Origin: JBFAPK01 sp040676675
GTDB lineage: Bacteria > Actinomycetota > Actinomycetes > Mycobacteriales > Micromonosporaceae
Reading direction: 5' to 3'
DNA length: 64,000 nucleotides
Assembly (NCBI RefSeq): GCF_040676675.1
Contig: NZ_JBFAPK010000006.1
Location: 124,001 to 188,000, forward strand
The position numbers were made by a program, and so were the translations under genes. Shown one piece after another: positions 33,441 through 41,790 of this stretch (the stretch's first letter is position 1; the number at the start of each line of letters is the position of its first letter). The notes under the pieces are model-generated. The model was not told where the DNA came from. It made no database searches and worked only from the letters and a program-made list of their open reading frames with translations.

Positions 33441-34993
33441 CCACGGGCGCGGTCAGCCCCGACGAGGCAGGCTTCCGCGAGCTGGCCGACCGGCACCGGG
33501 TGGTACCGGTCACCCGACGCCTGCTCGCCGACGGGGAGACCCCGGTCGGCGTCTACCGCAAGCTCGCCGGCGGGCCCGGCACCTTCCTGCTCGAATCCGC
33601 GGAACAGGGCGCCGGCCCTGCCGGCATCGCCTGGTCGCGGTACTCCTTCGTGGGGGTGCGCAGCAGCGCCACCCTGGTCGAGCGGGACGGCACCGCCCAC
33701 TGGCTCGGCGAACCGCCGGCCGGGCTGCCGCACACCGGCGACCCGGTCGAGGTGCTGCGGGCCACCGTGGCGGCCCTCGCCGGCCCGGCCGGCGGCGGGC
33801 TCGGCGGAAGCGCGCCGCCGCTGACCGGCGGCATGGTCGGCTACCTCGGCTACGACCTGGTCCGCCGGTTCGAGCGGCTGCCCGAGCTGACCGAGGACGA
33901 CCTCGGCGTGCCCGAGCTCGGCATGATGCTCGCCACCGACCTGGTCGTCCTCGACCACTTCGAGGGCTCGGCGATCCTGGTCGCGAACGCGGTCCTGCCG
34001 CCGCCGGACGAGCCGGACCGCGACGCCCGGGTGCGCGCCGCGTACCACCAGGCCGTCGGCCGGCTCGACGCGATGACCACCGCGCTCTCCCGCCCGAACC
34101 CGCCGATGGTCTCGACGTTCGACCGCTCCCCGCTCGGCGAGGTCGTCAGCCGTACCCCGGAGGGGGAGTACCCGAAGGCGGTCGAGTCGGCCAAGGAGGC
34201 GATCCGGGCCGGCGAGTGCTTCCAGATCGTGCTCTCCCAGCGGTTCGAGCGGCCGACCACGGCCGATCCGCTCGACGTCTACCGGGTGCTGCGCACCACC
34301 AACCCCAGCCCCTACATGTACCTGCTGCGCTTCGACGGGTTCGACATCGTCGGTTCCTCGCCCGAGGCGCACCTCAAGGTCACCAGCACGGCGCGGGGGG
34401 AGCGGCGGGCCATGCTGCATCCCATCGCCGGTACCCGCCCCCGCGGCGGCACCCCGGCCGAGGACGCCCGGCTCGCCGCCGAGCTGATCGCCGACCCGAA
34501 GGAGCGCGCCGAGCACGTGATGCTGGTCGACCTCGGCCGCAACGACCTGGGCCGGGTCTGCCGCCCGGGCACGGTCGAGGTGCCGCAGTTCGCCATGATC
34601 GAGCGCTACAGCCACGTCATGCACATCGTCTCGACGGTGGTCGGCACGCTGCGCGAGGACCGCACCGCCTTCGACGCCCTGGCCGCCACGTTCCCGGCCG
34701 GCACCCTCTCCGGCGCGCCGAAGGTACGCGCCATGGAGATCATCGAGGAGCTGGAGCCGACCCGGCGCGGCCCGTACGGCGGGACCGTCGGGTACTTCGG
34801 CTTCGCGGGAGACATGGACATGGCCATCGCGATCCGTACCGCCCTGATCCGTCCCGGCCGGGCCTACGTGCAGGCCGGGGCCGGCATCGTCGCCGACTCC
34901 GACCCCGCCGCCGAGGACCGGGAGACCCGCAGCAAGGCGGCGGCGGTACTCGCCGCGATCGCGGCGGCCGAGACACTGCGGGCCGCCCGATGA
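33437..34993 (+). CDS. trpE: Anthranilate synthase component I
   Basis: Converts chorismate to anthranilate using ammonia from a TrpG partner, which is not in this window. 518 residues. The tryptophan feedback element LLESAE lies at 51-56, so the enzyme is expected to be inhibited by Trp. The catalytic domain has SPLGEVVSRTPEGEYPKAVESAKEAIRAGECFQIVLSQRF, then IAGTRPRGGTPAED, DLGRNDLGRVCRPGTVEV and FPAGTLSGAPKVRAMEIIEELEPTRRGPYGG. ATGA overlap with hisI. Confidence 0.96.
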   Translation: MTTGAVSPDEAGFRELADRHRVVPVTRRLLADGETPVGVYRKLAGGPGTFLLESAEQGAGPAGIAWSRYSFVGVRSSATLVERDGTAHWLGEPPAGLPHTGDPVEVLRATVAALAGPAGGGLGGSAPPLTGGMVGYLGYDLVRRFERLPELTEDDLGVPELGMMLATDLVVLDHFEGSAILVANAVLPPPDEPDRDARVRAAYHQAVGRLDAMTTALSRPNPPMVSTFDRSPLGEVVSRTPEGEYPKAVESAKEAIRAGECFQIVLSQRFERPTTADPLDVYRVLRTTNPSPYMYLLRFDGFDIVGSSPEAHLKVTSTARGERRAMLHPIAGTRPRGGTPAEDARLAAELIADPKERAEHVMLVDLGRNDLGRVCRPGTVEVPQFAMIERYSHVMHIVSTVVGTLREDRTAFDALAATFPAGTLSGAPKVRAMEIIEELEPTRRGPYGGTVGYFGFAGDMDMAIAIRTALIRPGRAYVQAGAGIVADSDPAAEDRETRSKAAAVLAAIAAAETLRAAR

Positions 34994-35622
34994 CCGCCGG
35001 CGGCGCCGTGGCCGCGGGCGTGCCGGGGTCGGACGCGCGCCGTACCGCCCGCCGGGCGCTGACGTACGCCGTGCTCTGCTGCCTCGCCGGGGCCGCCCTG
35101 GCGCTCTACGCCGCGACCCGGGTCTGGCTGGTCGAGCTGACCGAGCGCCCGGCGCCGCTGCCGGTCCTGCGCGACGCCCGTACCGGCGGGGAACTGCTGC
35201 CCTGGCTGCCCGCGCTGGCGCTGGTGGGGCTGGCCGGCGGCGGGGCCGTGCTGGCCACCCGGGCCACCGCCCGCCGGCTGGTCGGCCTGCTCCTGCTGCT
35301 GGTGGCGCTCGGCGTCGCCGCCGGCGGGGCGTACGGCGTGCTGGCGCTGGACCGGGGCGACGGGAGCGCCGCCTGGCCGCTGCTCTGCGCGCTCGGCGGG
35401 CTCGTGGCGACCGCGGGCGCCGCCCTGACCGCCGTACGGGGACAGCGCTGGCCGACGATGGGCGCGCGCTACGAGCGCCCCGCGACGTCGGCGGCGGCGC
35501 CCCGACCGGCCGAGGGCGCGTCGGCGGGGCGCGACACGCGGCTCGACGCCCGGCGGACGGTGGCCGCCTGGGACGCGCTGGACCGGGGCGAGGACCCCAC
35601 GGTCGGCGACCCGGAGCCGTAA
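34990..35622 (+). CDS. Trp biosynthesis-associated membrane protein
   Basis: A 210-residue membrane protein that overlaps trpE by 4 nt, the standard position of the TIGR02234-type actinobacterial family. It has a signal-anchor helix (ALTYAVLCCLAGAALALYAATRVWLVEL), two central helices, a fourth near 130-150, and a cytoplasmic tail ending DARRTVAAWDALDRGEDPT, a conserved C-terminal signature. Its role in tryptophan metabolism is not established; it may be a tryptophan or indole transport factor, which is inference. Confidence 0.87.
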   Translation: MTAGGAVAAGVPGSDARRTARRALTYAVLCCLAGAALALYAATRVWLVELTERPAPLPVLRDARTGGELLPWLPALALVGLAGGGAVLATRATARRLVGLLLLLVALGVAAGGAYGVLALDRGDGSAAWPLLCALGGLVATAGAALTAVRGQRWPTMGARYERPATSAAAPRPAEGASAGRDTRLDARRTVAAWDALDRGEDPTVGDPEP

Positions 35623-35681
35623 CGGGAGCCGTCCCGCGCGCCGGAGCGGGCGGCGCGGGCGCTGGGACGCCGCGCGGCGGG

Positions 35682-36032
35682 TCAGGCCGTGGCGGCCGCC
35701 GGAGCCGGGGCGCCGGCCGACGGCGTGCCGGTCGCAGCCGGGGCCGGCGCGGTGCCGGTCGCGGGCACGGCCGGGATCGACGACTCGGTGGTGGGACGGG
35801 CCGGCTCGCTGACGAGCGAGGCGACCAGCCGCCGGATCTCCTCCCGCTGCCGGGCGCGGTCCCGGTCCGCGCAGACCGCCTCCCAGGCGTTGCCCCGGGC
35901 GGTGCGGATCCGGGCGTCGCCGACGACCGCCCGCTCCACCGTGTGGACGACGCCGACGGCCATGGAGGCGACCGCCCGGGAGATGGTGGTGAGATCGATG
36001 GTCGAGCCGCGCTCGGTAACGCTCATGGTCAT
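35682..36032 (-). CDS. Small hypothetical protein with Ala/Pro-rich tail
   Basis: A 116-residue protein convergent with the Trp-associated gene. Residues 1-75 are structured: LTTISRAVASMAVGVVHTVERAVVGDARIRTARGNAWEAVCADRDRARQREEIRRLVASLV, probably helical. Residues 80-116 are Ala/Pro/Gly/Thr-rich. No family or signal peptide is recognised. The regular codon bias and helical pattern support a real gene. Two ATG starts 6 nt apart are possible. Confidence 0.6.
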   Translation of the reverse strand: MTMSVTERGSTIDLTTISRAVASMAVGVVHTVERAVVGDARIRTARGNAWEAVCADRDRARQREEIRRLVASLVSEPARPTTESSIPAVPATGTAPAPAATGTPSAGAPAPAAATA

Positions 36033-36396
36033 CCCCGCCTGAGAAGGTCGATCCGGCTGCTCCGCGCGGTGCGCCCGGCCGGCGCGTCGCCGGCCACGGT
36101 TCGCGGCCCCGGCCGCGAGACCCGTCGCCGGCGGAGGCTCCGCCGACCAGTCTGCCCGATGCCGATGGTGCCTAGTGGGTGTTTCACGCCGGTGACTCCC
36201 GCGTCAACTGGACGGTTCGGGGCGTCGGACGCTCACTCCCGCAGCCCTCATCAGGCAACACGCCGTCCGCGCCGCGCTTTCCCGCCGGGGCGCCGGGCCT
36301 CACTTGAGTTGCGTCACAGCGTTCCAGGTCACAGCGTGGCCGCCTGGCCCGGACCCGGCCGCGCGACCCGCCGCCGGAAGCCCGCCCGGTCGGCGG

Positions 36397-36510
36397 CCCG
36401 GTCGGGCGGCGGCGGCCCCCCCGGCCCGGAGACGATGGCGCGGTCGGGGCGGCGGCCCGGTCGGGCGGCGGCCCCCCGGCCCGGAGACGATGGCGCGGTC
36501 GGGGCGGCGG
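36397..36510. repeat. 55-59 bp tandem duplication upstream of trpC
   Basis: Two head-to-tail copies (36397-36455 and 36456-36510) differ mainly by a 4-nt indel. Both contain CCCGGAGACGATGGCGCGGT. No protein-coding reading is supported. Confidence 0.85.
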
Positions 36511-36650
36511 CCCGCGTGGCGGTTGAATATGATCGATGGCAGGCCGGTGGCGCTGCGTGATCTGTCGCTCACAAGAGGTCCGTCATTATGCACCAGCCCA
36601 TCTCGTGAGGCGCGCCATACCCCCGACACCTGCCGCTTCGCGCCGCCCCC

Positions 36651-36656
36651 TAGCAT
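36651..36656 (+). promoter_or_regulatory. -10 hexamer, leaderless promoter of trpCBA
   Basis: TAGCAT lies 6 nt before the trpC ATG at 36663. A leaderless start leaves no room for a leader-peptide attenuator on this transcript. Confidence 0.55.
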
Positions 36657-36662
36657 CGGCCC

Positions 36663-37553
36663 ATGACACCCGGAGAGGGGAGTCCGTTGGTGACTGCAGA
36701 TCACGCGTATGCGGAGGGGGACGAGCCAGGTCCGGCGCCGTCCGCGAACGTGCTCGACGAGATTCTCGCCGGGGTGCGGGAGGACGTCGAGCGTCGGCAG
36801 GAGCGCGTCTCACTGGAGGAGATCCGGGAGCTGGCCGCCGCCGCGCCCCCGCCCCTGGACGCGTATGCCGCGCTGCGCCGCGCCGGCGTCGCGGTGATCG
36901 CCGAGGTCAAGCGCTCCTCGCCGTCGAAGGGGCCGCTCGCGGAGATCGCCGATCCGGCCGAGCTGGCCGGCGACTACGCGGCCGGTGGGGCCCGCTGCAT
37001 CAGCGTGCTGACCGAGGGGCGCTGGTTCGGCGGCTCGCTGGAGGACCTCGCCGCCGTCCGGGCCGCGGTGAACATCCCGATCCTGCGCAAGGACTTCGTC
37101 GTCTCCAGTTACCAGGTGCACGAGGCCCGGGCCCACGGCGCCGACATGGTGCTGTTGATCGTCGCGGCGCTGGAGCAGAACGTCCTGGTCGGCCTGCTGG
37201 AGCGGATCGAGTCGCTCGGCATGACCGCGCTGGTCGAGGTGCACGACGAGGAGGAGGCCGACCGGGCGCTGGAGGCGGGCGCGCAGGTGATCGGGGTCAA
37301 CGCCCGCAACCTGCGCACGCTGGAGGTGGACCGGTCCGTCTTCGAGCGGATCGCGCCCGGGCTCCCCAGCAGCGTGGTCAAGATCGCCGAGTCCGGCGTA
37401 CGGGGACCGCACGACCTGATCCGGTACGCCTCGGCCGGCGCGGACGCGGTGCTGGTCGGCGAGGGCCTGGTCACCCAGAAGAGTCCCCGCGAGGCGGTGG
37501 CCGAACTGGTCAACGCCGGCAACCACCCCGCCACCCCGAGGCCGGTCCGATGA
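36663..37553 (+). CDS. trpC: Indole-3-glycerol phosphate synthase
   Basis: Cyclises CdRP to indole-3-glycerol phosphate. 296 residues, slightly longer than the usual ~265 because of a ~25-residue acidic N-terminus. Core motifs of the barrel: VLDEILAGVREDVERRQ, VIAEVKRSSPSKGPL with the catalytic Lys, SVLTEGRWFGGSLEDL, ILRKDFVVSSYQVHEARAHGADMVLLIVAAL, and KIAESGVRGPHDL. First gene of trpC-trpB-trpA, with 4-nt overlaps throughout. A TTG 27 nt downstream would be an alternative start. Confidence 0.96.
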   Translation: MTPGEGSPLVTADHAYAEGDEPGPAPSANVLDEILAGVREDVERRQERVSLEEIRELAAAAPPPLDAYAALRRAGVAVIAEVKRSSPSKGPLAEIADPAELAGDYAAGGARCISVLTEGRWFGGSLEDLAAVRAAVNIPILRKDFVVSSYQVHEARAHGADMVLLIVAALEQNVLVGLLERIESLGMTALVEVHDEEEADRALEAGAQVIGVNARNLRTLEVDRSVFERIAPGLPSSVVKIAESGVRGPHDLIRYASAGADAVLVGEGLVTQKSPREAVAELVNAGNHPATPRPVR

Positions 37554-38788
37554 GCCCCACCCCGTCCGCCCTGCTCCCCGACACCGGCGGCCACTTCGGC
37601 CGGTACGGCGGTCGCTTCGTCCCCGAGGCGCTGGTCGCGGCCCTGGACGAACTCGACGCGGCGTACCGGCACGCCTGGGCCGACGAGTCGTTCCGGGCCG
37701 AGTTCGACGCGCTGCTGCGCGAGTACGCCGGCCTGCCGTCGCTGCTCTACCGCGCCGACCGGCTCTCCGCCCAGCTCGGCGCGCGGATCCTGCTCAAGCG
37801 GGAGGACCTCAACCACACCGGGGCGCACAAGGTACGCAACGTGCTCGGGCAGGCCCTGCTGACCAAGCGGATGGGCAAGCCCCGGGTGATCGCCGAGACC
37901 GGCGCCGGGCAGCACGGCGTCGCCAGTGCCACGGCCGCGGCCCTGTTCGACCTCGAATGTGTCGTCTACATGGGCGAGCTGGACACCCAGCGGCAGGCGC
38001 TCAACGTGGCCCGGATGCGGATGCTCGGCGCCACCGTGATCCCGGTACGCAACGGCTCGCGCACCCTCAAGGACGCGATGAACGAGGCGATGCGCGACTG
38101 GGTCACCAACGTCGACCGGACGCACTACCTGATCGGTACCGCCGCCGGACCGCACCCGTTCCCGGCGATGGTCCGCGACTTCGTCAGCGGCATCGGCATC
38201 GAGGCGCGCCAGCAGTGCCTGGACGCCACCGGCGCGCTGCCGGACGCGGTCGCCGCCTGCGTGGGCGGCGGCTCCAACGCGATCGGCATCTTCCACGCCT
38301 TCGTGCCCGACGAGGGGGTACGCCTCTACGGCTTCGAGGCCGGCGGCGACGGCGTCACCACCGGGCGGCACGCGGCCAGCATCACCGGCGGCTCCTCCGG
38401 GGTGCTGCACGGCGCCCGCACCTACGTGCTCCAGGACGAGGACGGGCAGACGCTGGAGTCGCACTCGATCTCGGCCGGGCTGGACTACCCCGGCGTCGGA
38501 CCCGAGCACGCCTGGCTCGCCGACAGCGGCCGGGCGCGGTACCTGCCGGTCACCGACGCCGAGGCGATGGCCGCGTTCCAGCTGCTCTGCCGCACCGAGG
38601 GGATCATCCCGGCGATCGAGAGCGCGCACGCCCTGGCCGGGGCCATCAACATCATCCCGGCGCTCACCGAGGAGCTCGGGCGCGAGCCCACCATCGTGGT
38701 GAACCTCTCCGGCCGCGGCGACAAGGACGTGCACACCGCCGGGGCGTACTTCGGCATTCTCGACGAGCGCGGCGAGGAGCTGCCATGA
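37550..38788 (+). CDS. trpB: Tryptophan synthase beta subunit
   Basis: PLP enzyme that condenses indole with serine to give tryptophan. 412 residues. The PLP lysine lies in LNHTGAHKVRNVLGQALL near 88-105 (HTGAHK). Other landmarks are GRYGGRFVPEALVAAL, AETGAGQHGVASATAAALF, CVGGGSNAIGIFHAF for the phosphate cradle, and NLSGRGDKDVHTAGAYF. The ATG overlaps the trpC stop. Confidence 0.97.
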   Translation: MSPTPSALLPDTGGHFGRYGGRFVPEALVAALDELDAAYRHAWADESFRAEFDALLREYAGLPSLLYRADRLSAQLGARILLKREDLNHTGAHKVRNVLGQALLTKRMGKPRVIAETGAGQHGVASATAAALFDLECVVYMGELDTQRQALNVARMRMLGATVIPVRNGSRTLKDAMNEAMRDWVTNVDRTHYLIGTAAGPHPFPAMVRDFVSGIGIEARQQCLDATGALPDAVAACVGGGSNAIGIFHAFVPDEGVRLYGFEAGGDGVTTGRHAASITGGSSGVLHGARTYVLQDEDGQTLESHSISAGLDYPGVGPEHAWLADSGRARYLPVTDAEAMAAFQLLCRTEGIIPAIESAHALAGAINIIPALTEELGREPTIVVNLSGRGDKDVHTAGAYFGILDERGEELP

Positions 38789-39618
38789 GCGAGGGCGGGC
38801 AGAGCATCCGGGTGGCCTTCGAGAAGGCGCGCGCCGAGGGGCGGGCGCTGCTGGTCGGCTGCATGCCGGCCGGGTTCCCCACGGTCGAGGGCAGCATCGC
38901 GGCAATGACCGCGATGGTCGAGGCCGGCGTCGACGTGATCGAGGTGGAGATCCCGTACTCCGACCCGGTGATGGACGGGCCGGTGATCCAGAAGGCCAGC
39001 GACCTGGCCCTGGCCGGCGGCGTACGGACCCGGGACACGCTGCGCATCATCGAGGCGGTCGCCCGCACCGGCGCCCCCGTGGTCACCATGACCTACTGGA
39101 ACCCGATCGAGCGGTACGGCGTCGACGCGTTCGCGCGGGACCTCGCCGCCGCGGGCGGGACCGGGCTGATCACGCCCGACCTGATCCCGGAGGAGGCGGA
39201 CGAGTGGCTCGCCGCCTCGGACGCGTACCGGCTGGACCGCACGTTCCTGGTCTCGCCCTCCTCGACCGACGCCCGGATCGCGCTCACCGTCGAGCACTGC
39301 CGGGGCTTCGTCTACGCCACCGCCCTGATGGGCGTGACCGGGGCGCGCGAGCAGATTTCGCAGGCCGCGCCGACGCTGGTCGGGCGGGTGCGGGCCGCGA
39401 CGGAGCTGCCGGTGGGGGTGGGGCTCGGCGTCGGCACGGGCGCACAGGCGGCGGCCGTGGCCGGCTACGCCGACGGCGTCATCGTCGGCAGCGCCCTGAT
39501 CCGGTGCCTGCTGGAGGCGCCGGACTCCGCCAGCGGGCTGGCCGCGTTGCGCGCGCTCAGCGCCGAGCTGGCCGCGGGCGTACGCGCCCCGCGCGGCCAG
39601 GCGTTGACCGCCGTCTGA
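38785..39618 (+). CDS. trpA: Tryptophan synthase alpha subunit
   Basis: Cleaves indole-3-glycerol phosphate to indole, which is tunnelled to TrpB. 277 residues with catalytic Glu and Asp in DVIEVEIPYSDPVMDGPVIQKASDLAL, then VTMTYWNPIERYGVDAFARDLAAAGGTGLITPDL and LGVGTGAQAAAVAGYADGVIVGSALI. ATGA overlap with trpB. The last codons and TGA form the first unit of a 29-30 bp tandem repeat. Confidence 0.97.
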   Translation: MSEGGQSIRVAFEKARAEGRALLVGCMPAGFPTVEGSIAAMTAMVEAGVDVIEVEIPYSDPVMDGPVIQKASDLALAGGVRTRDTLRIIEAVARTGAPVVTMTYWNPIERYGVDAFARDLAAAGGTGLITPDLIPEEADEWLAASDAYRLDRTFLVSPSSTDARIALTVEHCRGFVYATALMGVTGAREQISQAAPTLVGRVRAATELPVGVGLGVGTGAQAAAVAGYADGVIVGSALIRCLLEAPDSASGLAALRALSAELAAGVRAPRGQALTAV

Positions 39619-39685
39619 CGGGTCGCGAGGCGTTGACCCCGGCCCGACGTCTCGGCGAGGCGTTGACCGCCGGCTGACGCGTCAG
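39601..39685 (+). repeat. 29-30 bp tandem repeat spanning the trpA stop codon
   Basis: GCGTTGACC-type units begin at 39601, 39630 and 39660. The first encodes the last trpA residues and its TGA; the third reaches the end of the convergent NUDIX gene, whose stop codon it supplies. Confidence 0.85.
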
Positions 39686-40254
39686 CCGGCGGCGACGAGC
39701 CGGTCCTGCCCGGCGCCGTTCTCGACGGAGCCGCTCGGCCCGACGATGCGGGCCGGCTCGACCGCCTCGGGCAGCTCGGGCTCCGCGTCGCGGCGCACGT
39801 CGCGCAGCATGCCGGAGCGGCCGGCGACGGCGTCGGCGATGGCGGCCCGGGTGATCGGCGTCATCGGTTCGGGCAGGTCGTCCGGGTCGTGCCAGGAGAG
39901 CCGGCAGATCCGGCCGGGTGCGTTGACGGCCGCCTCGCCGATGCGGGTGCGGCCCCGGAAGACGTGCACCAGCACGTCCGGCAGCGGCGCGGGCCGCCCC
40001 GGGCCGGCCGGTCGGCGTACCGGTGGCTGCCCGTCGCCGGTGAGCTGGTAGATCCCCACCAGGTCGAGGATGTCCGTTTCCATACTGGTTTCCTCGCGGA
40101 TGTCCCGAATCGCCGCGTGCACCGGGCTCTCCGCGGGCCTGATCTTGCCGCCGGGCAGTCCCCAGCGTCGGTGTCCCTGACTTTGCTGGCAGAGCAGCAC
40201 GCGACCGGCTTCGTCGGTGACCACCGCCGCGACCGCGAATGTGAGCTGGTTCAT
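39682..40254 (-). CDS. NUDIX hydrolase
   Basis: A 190-residue protein starting MNQLTFAVAAVVTDEAGRVLLCQQSQGHRRWGLPGGKI. The NUDIX box is GGKIRPAESPVHAAIRDIREETSM; compared with GX5EX7REUXEEXGU, the first Glu of the REUXEE part is Asp and the Gly is Ser, while the two metal-binding glutamates of REE are kept. It hydrolyses a nucleoside diphosphate linked to an unknown moiety. The C-terminal 50 residues are low complexity. The ATG lies 8 nt behind TAGGCT. Divergent from lgt. Confidence 0.88.
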   Translation of the reverse strand: MNQLTFAVAAVVTDEAGRVLLCQQSQGHRRWGLPGGKIRPAESPVHAAIRDIREETSMETDILDLVGIYQLTGDGQPPVRRPAGPGRPAPLPDVLVHVFRGRTRIGEAAVNAPGRICRLSWHDPDDLPEPMTPITRAAIADAVAGRSGMLRDVRRDAEPELPEAVEPARIVGPSGSVENGAGQDRLVAAG

Positions 40255-40262
40255 AGACAAAG

Positions 40263-40268
40263 AGCCTA
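40263..40268 (-). promoter_or_regulatory. -10 hexamer, leaderless promoter of the NUDIX gene
   Basis: On the minus strand TAGGCT is 8 nt before the ATG at 40254. Confidence 0.45.
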
Positions 40269-40345
40269 CGCCCACCCAAACGTGTAGTCAGCCGGGCGCG
40301 AAACCCCAAACTGGACCGGGGTGCCACGAGTACGGGGTGCGACGG

Positions 40346-40351
40346 TAGCCT
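40346..40351 (+). promoter_or_regulatory. -10 hexamer, near-leaderless promoter of lgt
   Basis: TAGCCT is 8 nt before the GTG start at 40360. There is no Shine-Dalgarno sequence. Confidence 0.45.
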
Positions 40352-40359
40352 TTGCACCC

Positions 40360-41790
40360 GTGACCCTCGCCTCGCTGTCCCCCCAGGCGGCCCTGCCCAG
40401 CCCCAGCACCGCCGTGTGGCAACTCGGGCCGGTCCCGATCCGGGCCTACGCGCTCTGCATCGTGCTCGGCATCATCGTCGCCGCCGTGGTCACCGAGTAC
40501 CGGCTGCGCCGTCGCGGGGTCGCTCCCGGCGCCGTGCTCGACATCGCCGTCTGGGCGGTGCCGGCCGGGATCATCGGCGCCCGGATCTACCACGTGATCA
40601 CCTCGCCGCAGGCGTACTTCGGCGCCGGCGGCGACCCGGTCCGGGCGTTCTACATCTGGGAGGGTGGCCTCGGCATCTGGGGCGCGGTGGCCGGCGGGGC
40701 GTTCGGCGCCTGGCTCGCCGCCCGGCAACTCGGCCTCCCGCTCAGCGTCATCGCCGACGCGCTCGCCCCCGGACTCCCGCTCGCGCAGGCGGTCGGCAGG
40801 TTCGGCAACTGGTTCAACAACGAGCTGTTCGGCGGCCGGACCACCCTGCCCTGGGGGCTGGAGGTCCACCGGATGGACGAGACCAACCCCGGGCACGCGC
40901 TGCGCGACCCGGACGGCAACCCGGTCCTGCTGCCCGGCCTCTACCACCCGACGTTCGCGTACGAGGCGATCTGGAACGTCGGCGTGGCGCTCCTGGTCTA
41001 CCTGGCCGACCGGCGGTTCCGCTTCGGCCGGGGCCGCGCCTTCGCGCTCTACGTGATGGGCTACACGGCCGGGCGGTTCTGGATCGAGCTGATGCGTACC
41101 GACGAGGCGAACCACATCCTCGGGCTGCGGCTCAACGTCTGGACCGCGATCGTGGTCTTCGCCGCGGCGCTGGTCTACTTCCTGCGGGTCCGCGGCCCGC
41201 GCGAGTACGTGGTACCGGCCGGCGCCCCGGTCGCCGGCGCGGGGCCGGCCGTCGGCGAGGCGGCGGGCGCGGCCGAGGCCGGCGCCGCCGGCACCCCCTC
41301 CGGCGCCGCCGCCCCGTCCGCCCCGGACAACGCCGGCTCGGGCGGTCCCGTCTCGCAGGTCGACGTCTCCCGCCGTACCGCCACCGCCGCCGCGGAGCCG
41401 GCCGGATACCGCGTCGTCACCGAGGAGCAGTACCTGGCCTTCCAGCGCACCGGCGAGGTGCCGGCCGAGCCCGGGGCGGAGGCGGGCGACGCCGCCGCCG
41501 AGGCCACCCCCACCGAGGCCGACCCGGTCGGGGAGACCGGGCGCGCCCAGGCGCGGGCCACCGGCGACTCGGGCGAGCCGGCCGGCTCGCCCGACCTGCT
41601 CGACGACTTCGCCGACGACGAGATCGACGACACCGACGTCCCGGGTGCCGAGGACGCCGCCGACGAGGACCCGGACGCCCCGGAGGGCGGCCGGCGGGCC
41701 ACGGCGAACGGCGGTACGGCCGGCGCCGCCGAGGCCGGCAGCCCGGCGGGACGCACCGGTGCCACCACGCCCGGCACCGACCGGGAATGA
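40360..41790 (+). CDS. lgt: Phosphatidylglycerol--prolipoprotein diacylglyceryl transferase
   Basis: Transfers diacylglycerol to the lipobox cysteine of prolipoproteins in the cytoplasmic membrane. About 300 residues form the seven-helix enzyme, with the Lgt signature GRFGNWFNNELFGG near 146-159, an upstream YHVITSPQAYFG and YVMGYTAGRFWIELMRTDEANH. A ~170-residue hydrophilic tail rich in Ala, Gly, Glu and Asp follows, far beyond the usual end. The GTG at 40360 gives VTLASLSPQAALPSPS; an earlier GTG at 40321 lies upstream of the promoter hexamer. Overlaps the FAD gene by 4 nt. Confidence 0.95.
   Translation: MTLASLSPQAALPSPSTAVWQLGPVPIRAYALCIVLGIIVAAVVTEYRLRRRGVAPGAVLDIAVWAVPAGIIGARIYHVITSPQAYFGAGGDPVRAFYIWEGGLGIWGAVAGGAFGAWLAARQLGLPLSVIADALAPGLPLAQAVGRFGNWFNNELFGGRTTLPWGLEVHRMDETNPGHALRDPDGNPVLLPGLYHPTFAYEAIWNVGVALLVYLADRRFRFGRGRAFALYVMGYTAGRFWIELMRTDEANHILGLRLNVWTAIVVFAAALVYFLRVRGPREYVVPAGAPVAGAGPAVGEAAGAAEAGAAGTPSGAAAPSAPDNAGSGGPVSQVDVSRRTATAAAEPAGYRVVTEEQYLAFQRTGEVPAEPGAEAGDAAAEATPTEADPVGETGRAQARATGDSGEPAGSPDLLDDFADDEIDDTDVPGAEDAADEDPDAPEGGRRATANGGTAGAAEAGSPAGRTGATTPGTDRE

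Larger units (their letters stand above)
36033..36662. other. 630-bp intergenic region upstream of trpC
   Basis: No convincing gene is present. It contains a 55-59 bp tandem duplication (36397-36510), a short less GC-rich patch near 36528-36600 and the trpC promoter hexamer. No tryptophan-codon-rich leader peptide or attenuator-like hairpin pair was found. Confidence 0.5.

Noticed and set aside
36033..36662. Possible trp leader peptide/attenuator
   Set aside because: No short reading frame with adjacent Trp codons and no terminator/antiterminator pair was found; trpC looks leaderless.
36304..36666. 120-codon plus-strand frame before trpC
   Set aside because: It runs through the 55-59 bp duplication, has Pro/Arg/Gly low complexity and no ribosome-binding site.
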